The notes below the pieces were generated by a model. The model had not been told where the DNA came from. It saw only the letters and a program-made list of their open reading frames with translations, and made no database searches. Below are positions 15,600 through 23,846 of a stretch of DNA of 64,000 nucleotides, piece after piece (position 1 is the stretch's first letter; the number at the start of each line of letters is the position of its first letter). Made by a program: the position numbers and the translations under genes. Source of the DNA: Kribbella capetownensis. GTDB lineage: Bacteria; Actinomycetota; Actinomycetes; Propionibacteriales; Kribbellaceae. Location: NCBI RefSeq assembly GCF_004331485.1, contig NZ_SJKD01000001.1, forward strand, positions 1 to 64,000, read 5' to 3'.

Positions 15600-16061
15600 T
15601 TAGTCCAGGCAGAATTCGTTGCCTTCTGGGTCGGTCATGGTGATGGTGCCGAGAGCCAGGGGCGGTTGGGGGTCGAAGCGGCGTACTCGGTGGGCTCCCA
15701 GGGCGACCAGGCGGGCGCACTCGGCCTCGAGGGCTGCCATGCGTTCGTCGCCTTCGAGGCCGGGAGCTGCTCGGACGTCGAGGTGGACTCTGTTCTTGGC
15801 GGCCTTGTCCTCGGGCACCTGCTGGAAGAACAGCCGTGGGCCGTTTTCGTCCGGGTCTTCGAGGGCCGAGCGGGTGTTGCGCTGATCCTCCGGTACGCCG
15901 ACGCGCTCGAGGAACTCGTCCCACGCCGCCAGCGGGTCGGCGCCCTCGGGCAGTTCGACACCAGGCGGCCCGGGGTGAACGTAGCCCAGTACGTCGCGCC
16001 AGAAGTACGACAGCGCCCGCGGGTCGTGCGCGTCGAAGGTGACCTGGAATTCGCGGCTCAT
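15600..16061 (-). CDS. VOC-family (glyoxalase-like) protein
   Basis: A 153-aa protein of the vicinal-oxygen-chelate/glyoxalase-like domain type, with the opening FQVTFDAHDPRALSYFWRDVLGY, the middle RLFFQQVPEDKAAKNRVHLDV and the closing TMTDPEGNEFCLD. The HLDV and the final Glu are the usual metal-site positions, though many homologues are binding proteins without known reaction. ATG 16061 is preferred because ggag lies seven bases before it; an upstream in-frame ATG adds 12 residues. Its stop lies four bases from the convergent peptidase stop. Confidence 0.8.
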   Translation of the reverse strand: MSREFQVTFDAHDPRALSYFWRDVLGYVHPGPPGVELPEGADPLAAWDEFLERVGVPEDQRNTRSALEDPDENGPRLFFQQVPEDKAAKNRVHLDVRAAPGLEGDERMAALEAECARLVALGAHRVRRFDPQPPLALGTITMTDPEGNEFCLD

Positions 16062-16123
16062 CGCCATACTCCATCCGTCGCGGTTCTCATGTCCCACTCT
16101 GACGCCGCGGGCGCCCGGACCTG

Positions 16124-16435
16124 TCAGCAGGTGCCGTTCAGCACCGGAAAGTGCATGACGACCACACCACCGGTGGCGTAGTTGGCGACATCGGCAGTCA
16201 CCTGCCGGCCCTGCGGAGACGACCTCGCCGCGGTCATTGCCGCAGCGTCAGCGAAGTCGGCCTCGAAGACCGCGAAGTACGGCGTCTGTCCCTGCGTCGC
16301 TGCCACCTCGAAGCTGTAGCGGTACGCGAGCAGGCCCGGCATGCGCGTGACCAACGGGAGGTGCTTGCTCACGTAGTAGTCGCGGAAGTGGTCGGGATCG
16401 GTGGGCTCGGGATACAGGACCAACAGCTTGTGCAT
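16124..16435 (-). CDS. EthD-family protein
   Basis: A 103-aa dimeric alpha-beta barrel protein of the EthD family. Its opening KLLVLYPEPTDPDHFRDYYVSKHLPL is diagnostic (DPxxFxxYYxxxHxPL). EthD proteins occur with ring-degrading enzymes and ether degradation, with poorly known activity. The ATG at 16435 follows ggagggg, and the upstream extension in the same frame is spurious. It is divergent from the HxlR regulator at 16527, 91 bases away, which probably controls it, perhaps in response to quinone or electrophile stress (inference from HxlR relatives). Confidence 0.85.
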   Translation of the reverse strand: MHKLLVLYPEPTDPDHFRDYYVSKHLPLVTRMPGLLAYRYSFEVAATQGQTPYFAVFEADFADAAAMTAARSSPQGRQVTADVANYATGGVVVMHFPVLNGTC

Positions 16436-16526
16436 TACAACCCCTCCAAATGCTTCGGAAAACGAATCGGCGGAGGCTACGATAGTGTGTCTGATATCGA
16501 AGCGGCAAGAGGGGACGGAACGACGG

Positions 16527-16907
16527 ATGGCGACACCCAGGCCAGGACGAGCGGTCAGAGGTTCGAGCACCGGCCGGCCGGTGATGGCCGCCCTCGACCT
16601 GTTCGGCCGTAGGTGGAACCTGCGGATCGTCTGGGAACTGCGAGACGGGCCGGTCGGGTTCCGTGCATTGCAGGAGCGCTGCGACAACATGTCCTCCAGC
16701 GTGCTGCGGCAACGGCTGACCGAACTGCTCGACGCCGCCCTCGTCGAGCAGCAGCCGGACACCACCTACGCCCTCACCGAACTGGGCCACGGCGCCCGCC
16801 GCGCGCTGCGCCCGCTCGTCCGGTGGTCCGCCGAGTGGGCCGAGACCCTCTCCGCCGCCTCAAACCACAGCGGGACATGGCGGTCAGGTGGTGCCGAGGA
16901 GGGGTAG
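16527..16907 (+). CDS. HxlR-family winged-helix regulator
   Basis: A 126-aa regulator. The winged helix carries the HxlR pattern ALDLFGRRWNLRIVWELRDGPVGFRAL, then LRQRLTELLDAALVE and YALTELGHGARRALRPLVRWSAEW. The usual N-terminal cysteine of redox-sensing members is absent, so sensing by Cys near the start is unlikely. ATG 16527 begins the family homology. It faces the EthD gene across a 91-base gap and probably regulates both. The 3' end overlaps the convergent DUF2000 gene by 24 bp. Confidence 0.85.
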   Translation: MATPRPGRAVRGSSTGRPVMAALDLFGRRWNLRIVWELRDGPVGFRALQERCDNMSSSVLRQRLTELLDAALVEQQPDTTYALTELGHGARRALRPLVRWSAEWAETLSAASNHSGTWRSGGAEEG

Positions 16908-17327
16908 GCGCTTGGTCAGTTTGGTGACTTTGCTTCTTGGGCCGGCGATGACGAGGCCGATGATGTTGCTGTCGGCGGCGTTCGTGGTGGCCAGGGTGGT
17001 GAGGTAGTCGTCGTACGTTCGGGCTTGGCGTGCTGTCTCGGTGAGGCAGAGGACTGTGAGTTCGTCGTCGGAGTTCGCGGTCCGGAACAAGGACGTCAGC
17101 TCCTCTGCGGGGGCGTGCAGGATCGGCACGGGGGTCGTGACGATGCCGGGATACCGGGTGCCGGAGGCATCGTTGCCGGCCGGGCCGAGGGGAAGACTCG
17201 CGGCGGCACCGACGCTCGCGCCCAGAACCGTGGCGGCGTTCACCGCGTGCACGAGTGGGAGGCCGGTCTTGACGGTGAGAACCACACGCACCGGCGTCAC
17301 CTCAGATCGTTGAATTGATTGATGCAT
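16884..17327 (-). CDS. DUF2000-family protein
   Basis: A 147-aa protein of the DUF2000 family, structurally related to peptidyl-tRNA hydrolase II folds and common beside Lrp/AsnC regulators. Evidence is RVVLTVKTGLPLVHAVNAATVLGASVG near the start, GIVTTPVPILHAP in the middle and VIAGPRSKVTKLTKRLPLLG at the end. Its reaction is unknown. ATG 17327 is one of two close starts (the other is 17333). The Lrp-type regulator starts 60 bases away on the other strand, a recurring pairing that suggests direct control. Confidence 0.8.
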   Translation of the reverse strand: MHQSIQRSEVTPVRVVLTVKTGLPLVHAVNAATVLGASVGAAASLPLGPAGNDASGTRYPGIVTTPVPILHAPAEELTSLFRTANSDDELTVLCLTETARQARTYDDYLTTLATTNAADSNIIGLVIAGPRSKVTKLTKRLPLLGTT

Positions 17328-17386
17328 GGGCATGACCGTTGCACAGACCCAGCCGGTACGGCGCGGATCGGCGATATGTTCGGCAG

Positions 17387-17869
17387 ATGGCCACAGATTC
17401 GAACCTCGATCGAACGGATCGGGACATCGTCCGGGAGTTGCAGCGCAACGCCCGCGTCCCGATGCGCGACCTTGCAGAGATCGTCGGCGTCGCTCCATCG
17501 ACCTGCTCCGAACGCATCCGCCGGCTTCAGTCTCGCGGGATCATCACCGGATTCCATGCCGCCGTGGACCTGCCGAACCTCGGCCGCGCGGTCCAGGCCA
17601 TGGTCTTCGCCCAGGTCCGCCCACTCAGCCGCGATCTCATCGCCACGTTCCGTCGCGACGTACTGGCGATGCCCGAAACGATGGCCGTCTTCGTTCTGGC
17701 CGGCGGAGACGACTTCCTCGTGCACGTCGGAGTGCCGGACATCCAAGGCCTGCACTCGTTCTTGGTGGACAAGCTGAGCAGTCGACGTGAGGTCGTGCAG
17801 TTCCGCAGTTCGATCATCTACGACCACGGCGAGAAGCGCGCCCTCGAGGATCTCAGGAGCTATGACTGA
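17387..17869 (+). CDS. Lrp/AsnC-family transcriptional regulator
   Basis: A 160-aa regulator. The helix-turn-helix lies at residues 8-55 (LDRTDRDIVRELQRNARVPMRDLAEIVGVAPSTCSERIRRL, read in parts), followed by the RAM ligand-binding domain (about 65-150, with VFVLAGGDDFLVHVGVPD). Members sense amino acids and form octamers. Its partner is probably the divergent DUF2000 gene. ATG 17387 is preferred over upstream in-frame codons because homology starts there; TATGTT at 17375-17380 could be a -10 giving a nearly leaderless transcript. The stop overlaps the convergent methyltransferase by 10 bp. Confidence 0.9.
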   Translation: MATDSNLDRTDRDIVRELQRNARVPMRDLAEIVGVAPSTCSERIRRLQSRGIITGFHAAVDLPNLGRAVQAMVFAQVRPLSRDLIATFRRDVLAMPETMAVFVLAGGDDFLVHVGVPDIQGLHSFLVDKLSSRREVVQFRSSIIYDHGEKRALEDLRSYD

Positions 17870-18627
17870 GAGCGCCCGCGCGCGAGGTGAACGGTGATGT
17901 CGGCGGCGATCGCGACTGTCTCCGGCAGCACCCGCAAGATCTCGCGGTATACCTGCTCTCGGACCGCGGCCGGCAGTTCGAGGTACGCCGAGATCGTCGA
18001 CAGAAGGCCGACGTAGTCACCCGCACTCATCGTCCAGCGCCGCTCGATCACCACCTGCCGAACGTCGCTGAACCACTCAGACCGTTGGAGCTCCGTGCCC
18101 GGCCACTGCATCTCATGGTCGGGAGGCGTTCCATCCGGAGACGGAATGTCGTCGGCCTCCAAGAACGGCGCCCGGGCCGCGCGAACCGCTTCCTCCACCG
18201 CCGGCTCAGCCAGCCCGACCGGCCCCGCGAACGACGCGAAGACGCCACCCGGCTCCAGTAGCCCGGCGATGCGCGACCACCGGCCGTCTGGGTTCGTCCA
18301 GTGCAGCGCCGCAGCCGCATAGACAAGCCCGTACCGCTGCCCCGATCTCAGCTCCTCGAAGGCGGCTCGCACAGCCGTGACGTGCGCCGGCACATGCCTA
18401 CGCAGCTCGGCGAGCATGGCATCGTCGGGCTCGGTCGCGGTGACTGCGACCCCTCGGTCGGCAAACAAGCGCGTCGCCTTGCCGGTCCCAGCGCCGATCT
18501 CGAGGGCAGTCCGAACCGGCTGGCCGGCGTACGTCATCACCAGGTCGGAAAGCTCCACGGGATATCCCGGCCGGAACCGTTCGTAGGCTTTCGCCATTGC
18601 TCCGAAACTCAACGCGCGACCAGACAT
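17860..18627 (-). CDS. Class I SAM-dependent methyltransferase
   Basis: A 255-aa Rossmann-fold methyltransferase (type 11-like). It opens SFGAMAKAYERFRPGYP; motif I is ALEIGAGTGKATRLFADRG, motif II is VTATEPDDAMLAELRR, and the post-motif strand is YGLVYAAAALHWTNPDGRW, which marks the SAM site. This set matches the ubiquitous UbiE/Tam-like group with unknown small-molecule targets. Starts at 18636 or 18627 are both possible; I prefer 18627, with agg eight bases upstream. It is divergent from the MFS gene at 18717. Confidence 0.85.
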   Translation of the reverse strand: MSGRALSFGAMAKAYERFRPGYPVELSDLVMTYAGQPVRTALEIGAGTGKATRLFADRGVAVTATEPDDAMLAELRRHVPAHVTAVRAAFEELRSGQRYGLVYAAAALHWTNPDGRWSRIAGLLEPGGVFASFAGPVGLAEPAVEEAVRAARAPFLEADDIPSPDGTPPDHEMQWPGTELQRSEWFSDVRQVVIERRWTMSAGDYVGLLSTISAYLELPAAVREQVYREILRVLPETVAIAADITVHLARGRSQS

Positions 18628-18716
18628 GCCGAGCATCCTGGCACGAGCGTGCCGGCAATTCATGGTCTTTTCGCGGGACCGGAAGGCGACCCGCGGGCGT
18701 GTCAGAGTGAGTCACT

Positions 18717-19919
18717 GTGAGCTGGCGCGCGGATTTTGCGGTCTTACGGCATCGCGAGGTGCGGCTGTTTCTGGGCGCCCGGTTCATCTCGTTGCTCGGT
18801 TCGGCGGTCGGACCGATCGCGTTGGCGTTCGCGGTGCTCGATCTGTCCGATTCCGCGCGGACATTGGGCCTGGTGCTGGCGTCTCAGAGTGTGCCGATGG
18901 TCAGCTTGATGCTGCTCGGTGGAGCGATCGCCGATCGGCTGCCCCGCCGGTTGGTGCTCGTGGTGGCGCACCTCGTCTGCGGTACGACGCAGGCGACGGC
19001 GGCGGTTCTGCTGCTGAGCGGCCAGGCCGAGATCTGGCACCTGATGGTGCTCGGGGCAACAAACGGCGTCGCGACCGCCGTGTCATTACCCGCGTTGTCG
19101 GGAATCCTGCCCGAGCTGGTGGACGCGGCCGAACTGCCGCAGGCCAACGCGGCCTCAGGGATCGCTCGATCCACCGGGACCCTCCTCGGCGGCGCAGTCG
19201 CCAGTGTGATCGTCGGTTTCATCGGCCCTGCGCCCGGGCTGGCCGTCGATGCCGCCGCCTTCCTGCTGGCCGCGGCACTGCTGTCGCGCCTTCCGCTGAC
19301 CCGCCTCGCCCGTACGTCGAAGTCGTTGCTCAAGGACCTCGTCGAAGGCTGGTCGGACTTCATCAGGACTCGGTGGGTCGTCGTGATCAGCCTGGTGATG
19401 TTCGCGAATCAGTTCGTCTGGGTCGGCTGCTGGGTGACCCTCGGCCCGGTCATCGCCGACGAGTCGTTCGGCCGGGCCGGCTGGGCGATCTCGAGCGTGT
19501 TCCTGGGCCTCGGCTTTCTCACCGGCGGATTCCTCGTCCTCAGGGTGAAACCGAGCCATCCCCTGCGCTTCGGCATTCTCGGCATCCTGCTGATGATCCC
19601 CGCTCTGCTGTGCCTCGCGCTCGCACCTCGGCTCCCCCTGGTGGCCCTGTGCGCGCTGGGCGTCGGCATCGGATTCCAGGCCATCAGCGTCGGCGTCGAC
19701 ACCGCACTCGGTCAGCACATCCCACTCGGCAAGCTGTCCCGCATCTCGTCGTACGTCATGCTCGCCACATACGCCGCGATGCCGCTCGCCCAACTCACGG
19801 TGGGCCTCATCGACACCAGCCCCCGCACAGTCGAACTCGCGGCGGCCGCCGCCTTCACCACAACCCTGCTGCTAGCCCTCTGCGTCCCCAGCGTCCGCAA
19901 CCTGCCCCGCCTGACCTGA
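18717..19919 (+). CDS. MFS transporter (MFS_3, EntS-like)
   Basis: A 400-aa membrane protein with about 12 hydrophobic segments and the loop signature GGAIADRLPRRLVLVVAH near residues 65-82. The opening LRHREVRLFLGARFISLLGSAVG is typical of the MFS_3 group that includes enterobactin exporter EntS and drug pumps. Substrate unknown. GTG start, 53 bases from the divergent methyltransferase gene. Its last 48 bases overlap the end of the convergent DinB-family gene. Confidence 0.85.
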   Translation: MSWRADFAVLRHREVRLFLGARFISLLGSAVGPIALAFAVLDLSDSARTLGLVLASQSVPMVSLMLLGGAIADRLPRRLVLVVAHLVCGTTQATAAVLLLSGQAEIWHLMVLGATNGVATAVSLPALSGILPELVDAAELPQANAASGIARSTGTLLGGAVASVIVGFIGPAPGLAVDAAAFLLAAALLSRLPLTRLARTSKSLLKDLVEGWSDFIRTRWVVVISLVMFANQFVWVGCWVTLGPVIADESFGRAGWAISSVFLGLGFLTGGFLVLRVKPSHPLRFGILGILLMIPALLCLALAPRLPLVALCALGVGIGFQAISVGVDTALGQHIPLGKLSRISSYVMLATYAAMPLAQLTVGLIDTSPRTVELAAAAAFTTTLLLALCVPSVRNLPRLT

Positions 19920-20660
19920 CGAGATGGCGTCGAGGTCGCGAACGGCGTAGCGGTGGTGTTCCCACTCCTCTTGGAGGATTACGTGCAGGCAGGAGAGAAC
20001 GGTCTCGGGGTACTCGGGGGCGTGCGGGTTCTTGCGCGCCTCCGCCAATGTCTGCGGTGTCACCGCCGCCACAAACTCGCGCACCGTGGCGACGTGACCC
20101 GCGCGGACCTCGAGGACCTCGGCGTACGTCGGCTCGGTCTTCGTGAGGGCCGACGTGTCCGCGCCGTCGTTCTTGGTGGCGGTGTCCATCTGACCGATCG
20201 GATGGAACGGTTGTTCGAGCTCGAGGATCGCCCGGCCGAGCCACACGTCCGTGGCGTGAACCAGGTGGCGGAGCGTCTGGGCGAACGACCACTCGCCGTC
20301 CACCGACACGTCGACCGTGCCGGCCGGCATCGCCGCGGCGCGGTCCAGCGTCGCCGCCCAGGTGCGCTCGAGTGCGGCCCAGGCCTCGCGCAGGCCGTCC
20401 GGATCCCCGGCCCGCCGGAGCTCGCGGCCGGGAAAGCGCCGGTCGAGCTCGGCCTCAACGTACGGGATCACGTCGATTCCGTTCAGGCGGAAGAAGCCCT
20501 CGCCGTCGGAGAGCCAGGGCGCGTCGATGTCAGCCTTCCCGATGTCGACACCGCGCATCACGACGCCGGACAGGTCGGACTCCACGAACCGCGCCCCGTG
20601 CAGATCCGTCCCGACGAACTTCGCGCCCCGCAGGTCGTCGGACTGGGTGAAAGTTGCCAT
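19872..20660 (-). CDS. DinB-superfamily protein with N-terminal pentapeptide repeats
   Basis: A 262-aa protein in two parts. Residues 1-50 contain pentapeptide-type repeats (DLRGAKFVGTDLHGARF, then SDLSGVVMRG), which form a right-handed beta helix. Residues about 75-240 are a DinB-like four-helix bundle (WAALERTWAATLDRAAAMP, FAQTLRHLVHATDVWLGRAI, CLHVILQEEWEHHRYAVRDL), whose His residues usually bind a metal. DinB relatives include thiol-dependent transferases using mycothiol or bacillithiol. ATG 20660 follows aggag; the upstream extension is spurious. It is divergent from the MocR regulator. Confidence 0.8.
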   Translation of the reverse strand: MATFTQSDDLRGAKFVGTDLHGARFVESDLSGVVMRGVDIGKADIDAPWLSDGEGFFRLNGIDVIPYVEAELDRRFPGRELRRAGDPDGLREAWAALERTWAATLDRAAAMPAGTVDVSVDGEWSFAQTLRHLVHATDVWLGRAILELEQPFHPIGQMDTATKNDGADTSALTKTEPTYAEVLEVRAGHVATVREFVAAVTPQTLAEARKNPHAPEYPETVLSCLHVILQEEWEHHRYAVRDLDAISSGQAGQVADAGDAEG

Positions 20661-20736
20661 GACGTCTCCTCGTCGAGCGTCTGCTGCCGGTGGCGAGAGG
20701 TTAGCCGTTGAGCCGGGCAATGGCGAGAATGCGGAC

Positions 20737-22140
20737 ATGGATCTGCATCTGCATCTGGGCGGGGAGGGCGGACTGGCCGAGCAGATCTATGCACAGTTGC
20801 ACGAGCGGATCCGGACCGACGCCTTGCCGGCGGGGACCGTGCTGCCGTCGTCGCGTGAGCTCGCGGAGCGATTGTCGGTGTCGCGGGCGACCGTGGTCGC
20901 GGCGTACGAGCGGCTCGCCGCGCATGGGTTGATCCGCTCGCGGGCCGGGATCGGAACGTTCGTCACCGGGGCACGTGTCCCCGCCACGCCCGCGCCACCC
21001 GCGTCCCCGCTGCAGCCACGGGCGATCTGGAGCGCCGAGCAGTTCGCCATACCGGATCTGATCGTCGACGCCGAGTTCGATTTCGCGCCTGGTATCCCCG
21101 GGCGGACCCAGTTCCCGTTCGCACGGTGGCGAGCGTTGATCAATGATCAACTGCGGACTCGGACCGATGTGGGCTACGCCGATCCGGCGGGCTCGGCCCG
21201 GCTGCGTGATGCGCTCGCGCGGCATCTGGTCGTCAGCCGAGGTGTCCGGATCGCGCCCGAGCAGCTGGTGATCACCACCGGTGCACAGCAGGCGTTCGAC
21301 ATCGCCGCGCGGGTCCTGCTCGAGCCGGGCGACACGGTGGCCATCGAGGATCCCGGCTACCTACCGGCGTACCGCGGATTCCTTGCGCATGGAGCCCGCG
21401 TCGTCGGAGTGCCCGTCGACAGCGAGGGGCTGGTTGTCGAGCGGCTTCCGGCCGAGACGCGGTTGGTGTACGTGACGCCGTCGCACCAATTCCCGCTCGG
21501 CATGCCGCTGTCGGAGTCGCGCCGTACTGCGCTGCTCGCGTGGGCCGCCGAGCACGATGCGGCGATCGTCGAGGACGACTACGACTCGGAGTTCCGCTTC
21601 ACCGGACGTCCGCTCACTCCCCTGCAGGCGACCGACAAGGAGGGTCGCGTGCTCTACGTCGGTTCCTTCTCCAAGACACTGTTGCCCGCGCTGCGGGTCG
21701 GGTTCCTCGGCGTACCGGCACCGCTGGGTGAAGCCGCCCGCCGCGCGAAGTTCGTCGCCGACTACGGCACCGCCGGTCACGTGCAGGCCGCTCTCGCAGC
21801 CTTCATCGAGGAGGGCGATCTGGCCCGCTACATCCGGCGGATGCGGCGCTCGTACGAACGTCTGCACGACCTGTTGTCCGGCACTCTGCGTGCGGACTTC
21901 GCGGACGCACTCGAGCCGATCGAGTCCAGCGGCGGGACGCACATGGCCGCATTGCTGACATCCGGACAACCGAGCGACACCGTACTCGCCGCGCGCGCCC
22001 TCACCGCGGGCGTGAACCTCGGGACGATCTCGCGCTGGGGCATCGATCGCCTGGGACCGAACGGCTTCGTCTTCGGGTACGGCGCCGTCCCGGCCGACCG
22101 GATCCCGGCTGCGCTGGCCGCGCTGCGCCGCGTTATCTGA
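20737..22140 (+). CDS. MocR/PdxR-type regulator (GntR DNA-binding plus aminotransferase fold)
   Basis: A 467-aa regulator. The GntR winged helix is at residues 15-80 (LAEQIYAQLHERIRTDALP, LPSSRELAERLSVSRATVVAAYERL). A fold-type-I aminotransferase domain follows from about residue 105, with DVGYADPAGSARLRDALARHL, EDDYDSEFRF and the PLP lysine in SFSKTLLPALRVGFL. MocR proteins sense PLP or amino-group compounds and control vitamin B6 or amino acid genes. The divergent DinB gene is 76 bases away, and no obvious PLP gene is adjacent, so the target is not clear. The downstream gene is monocistronic. Confidence 0.9.
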   Translation: MDLHLHLGGEGGLAEQIYAQLHERIRTDALPAGTVLPSSRELAERLSVSRATVVAAYERLAAHGLIRSRAGIGTFVTGARVPATPAPPASPLQPRAIWSAEQFAIPDLIVDAEFDFAPGIPGRTQFPFARWRALINDQLRTRTDVGYADPAGSARLRDALARHLVVSRGVRIAPEQLVITTGAQQAFDIAARVLLEPGDTVAIEDPGYLPAYRGFLAHGARVVGVPVDSEGLVVERLPAETRLVYVTPSHQFPLGMPLSESRRTALLAWAAEHDAAIVEDDYDSEFRFTGRPLTPLQATDKEGRVLYVGSFSKTLLPALRVGFLGVPAPLGEAARRAKFVADYGTAGHVQAALAAFIEEGDLARYIRRMRRSYERLHDLLSGTLRADFADALEPIESSGGTHMAALLTSGQPSDTVLAARALTAGVNLGTISRWGIDRLGPNGFVFGYGAVPADRIPAALAALRRVI

Positions 22141-22235
22141 TCGAGATTGGACTGGCGCAGAACAGCTCGAATCGGCCCCGCCACCGGACCGGCACCGTTC
22201 CTAGGCTGCCGCGGACATCCATCACAGGAGGCCTG

Positions 22236-22730
22236 ATGAGATCCCTGCGCATCGCCGCAATCGCCATCGCCTGTGCCGGCGTCATCGCCGGCACCTCGCT
22301 CGCCAACGCATCGCCCCGCTGCGAGGAGGTCGAGGCGACGATCTACGACAAGGTTGTCGACGTGGGGTGCCCGCCGCCGACCCAGGTGTGCGTGGCCGGC
22401 TTCGTCCGCGGCAAGCACGGCTTCGACGGGACGACCGTGTTCATCCTCGGCTCCCGCGGCGTAGCACCGGCGACGGCTCCCGACCAGCGGCCGGTCAGCG
22501 GCGCGCTCACCTACACCTTCAAGGACGGGGCGACGCTCACCGCACTCGAGACGAGCATCGGCAACGTCGACACCACCACCGGCGCCGGACACGCCGGCGG
22601 CACCCAGCAGTTCACCGGCGGCACCGGCCGCTACGAAGGCGCCACCGGCTACGCCTACCTGGGCCAGCACTGGGAGGTCGACCACTTCGTCACCCAGATC
22701 AAGGGCGAAGTCTGCCGCTCCAAGCACTAG
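22236..22730 (+). CDS. Secreted protein with allene-oxide-cyclase-like barrel pattern
   Basis: A 164-aa exported protein. A signal peptide (IAAIAIACAGVIAGTSLANA) is followed by a mature domain with cysteines at about 29, 45, 51 and 160 that could form two disulfides. The segment QQFTGGTGRYEGATGYAYL matches the strand-turn pattern of allene-oxide-cyclase/dirigent-like barrels (FxGGTGxFxGAxG). Enzyme activity is not implied. A cacaggagg precedes the ATG. A strong terminator follows directly after the stop, so the gene stands alone. Confidence 0.75.
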   Translation: MRSLRIAAIAIACAGVIAGTSLANASPRCEEVEATIYDKVVDVGCPPPTQVCVAGFVRGKHGFDGTTVFILGSRGVAPATAPDQRPVSGALTYTFKDGATLTALETSIGNVDTTTGAGHAGGTQQFTGGTGRYEGATGYAYLGQHWEVDHFVTQIKGEVCRSKH

Positions 22731-22738
22731 CCGGGCCA

Positions 22739-22779
22739 CTGGCGGGTTGTTTCACCACTGGCACGCAACAACCCGCCAG
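22739..22779 (+). terminator. Strong bidirectional hairpin terminator
   Basis: A perfect 13-bp inverted repeat (ctggcgggttgtt at 22739-22751 pairing with aacaacccgccag at 22767-22779, 15-base loop) lies nine bases after the secreted-protein stop. It could serve the convergent ArsR-type gene too, whose stop is at 22815. A further acaacccgcca copy follows at about 22787. Confidence 0.85.
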
Positions 22780-22814
22780 CCGGCACACAACCCGCCATCC
22801 GCCATGTGACTGGG

Positions 22815-23771
22815 TCAGTCGGGTTCCGTGCCGGTGAGGAGGGCGGCTAGCTGGGTGGGTTTGTAGAGGACCTGTTTGCCGGTGCGTTGGGGTTCTACCA
22901 GCCCGGTACGGCGGAGGAGCTGCAACTGCTGGCTGACGGCTGAGGGGGTGACCTTGAGCTCGGCAGCGACGTCGGTCGTGGTTCTGGGGTGGGTGAGGAG
23001 TTCGAGGATGCGGGTGCGGGCGGTGCCGATGAGTTGGGCCAGGTCGCGGCGCGACGGTGGGTCGACGACCGACCAGAGGTTCGCCTGGCCGCGCGGCGGG
23101 TAGCCGAGGATCGGTTCGGCGCCGACGTCCATCGGGATCACGGCGTGCGGGCCGAAGAGGGTCGGCTGGAGGACAAGGCCACGGCCGTCGACACTTTCGG
23201 TGCGGCTGACCTCGCTGACGCGGTCGACGCGCAGCAGGCCGTCGCCATAACTGATGGCCGGCCCGAGTTCGTTCAGCATCACGCCCGTACCTCGCTGAGT
23301 GACGACATGCCCGCGGTAGCTGATGTCTGCGGTCAGCAGCGTGCGCATCCGATTCCAGTACGGCGCTATCGCGGACTGCCAGTACTCGCGGAGAGCGTCG
23401 ACCACCTTCGTCACGCCGTCGGCCCCGACCAGCTCAGCGGGGACCTCACCGTGGACCCCGACGAGCTGGCGTTCGAACGTCTCGCGGTCCACCGAGCCGA
23501 TGAGGTCGAGCTCGTCGGCGATCTGCGTGAGCGGAGAGGTGGGCCGCGGCGTCAGGAAGTCCGGACTCCCCATCGTGTCGTTGACCAGCCAGCGCAGCAC
23601 GCTCCAGTCCAGCGACTCGAGCAACGGCTGAACCGCCCGGACCCATGGCAGTTGGAGCGGGAACCGGCCGGGGTCCTGCAACGCGCGCAGCGACAGCACA
23701 GTCTCGGCCGCGGGCGAGACCGCGAACCGGACATCCTCAAGGTCCCGCGAGGTCAACTCATACGTGAGCAC
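22815..23771 (-). CDS. ArsR-type winged-helix regulator with DUF5937 domain
   Basis: A 318-aa protein. About residues 1-230 form the DUF5937-like N-terminal domain (FAVSPAAETVLSLRALQDP). The C-terminal 80 residues are an ArsR-like winged helix (RTRILELLTHPRTTTDVAAELKV, then AVSQQLQLLRRTGLVE and KQVLYKPTQLAALL). Family members usually repress an adjacent exporter, here most likely the divergent MFS-YceI pair at 23847. GTG start at 23771 with agggggg seven bases upstream. No cysteine metal-binding motif typical of ArsR/SmtB metal sensors is visible, so a small-molecule ligand is likelier. Confidence 0.85.
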   Translation of the reverse strand: MLTYELTSRDLEDVRFAVSPAAETVLSLRALQDPGRFPLQLPWVRAVQPLLESLDWSVLRWLVNDTMGSPDFLTPRPTSPLTQIADELDLIGSVDRETFERQLVGVHGEVPAELVGADGVTKVVDALREYWQSAIAPYWNRMRTLLTADISYRGHVVTQRGTGVMLNELGPAISYGDGLLRVDRVSEVSRTESVDGRGLVLQPTLFGPHAVIPMDVGAEPILGYPPRGQANLWSVVDPPSRRDLAQLIGTARTRILELLTHPRTTTDVAAELKVTPSAVSQQLQLLRRTGLVEPQRTGKQVLYKPTQLAALLTGTEPD

Positions 23772-23846
23772 GCCTGCCCCCCTTGTCGATGTAGCCCAAT
23801 CCTAAATCGTTCGCAGGCCGCTGCGGCGCCCGGCAACAGTCGGGGG

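Noticed and set aside
22731-22815. Repeat array or CRISPR-like copies of acaacccgcca
   Set aside because: Three copies arise from one perfect hairpin plus one extra half; no spacers and no cas genes.
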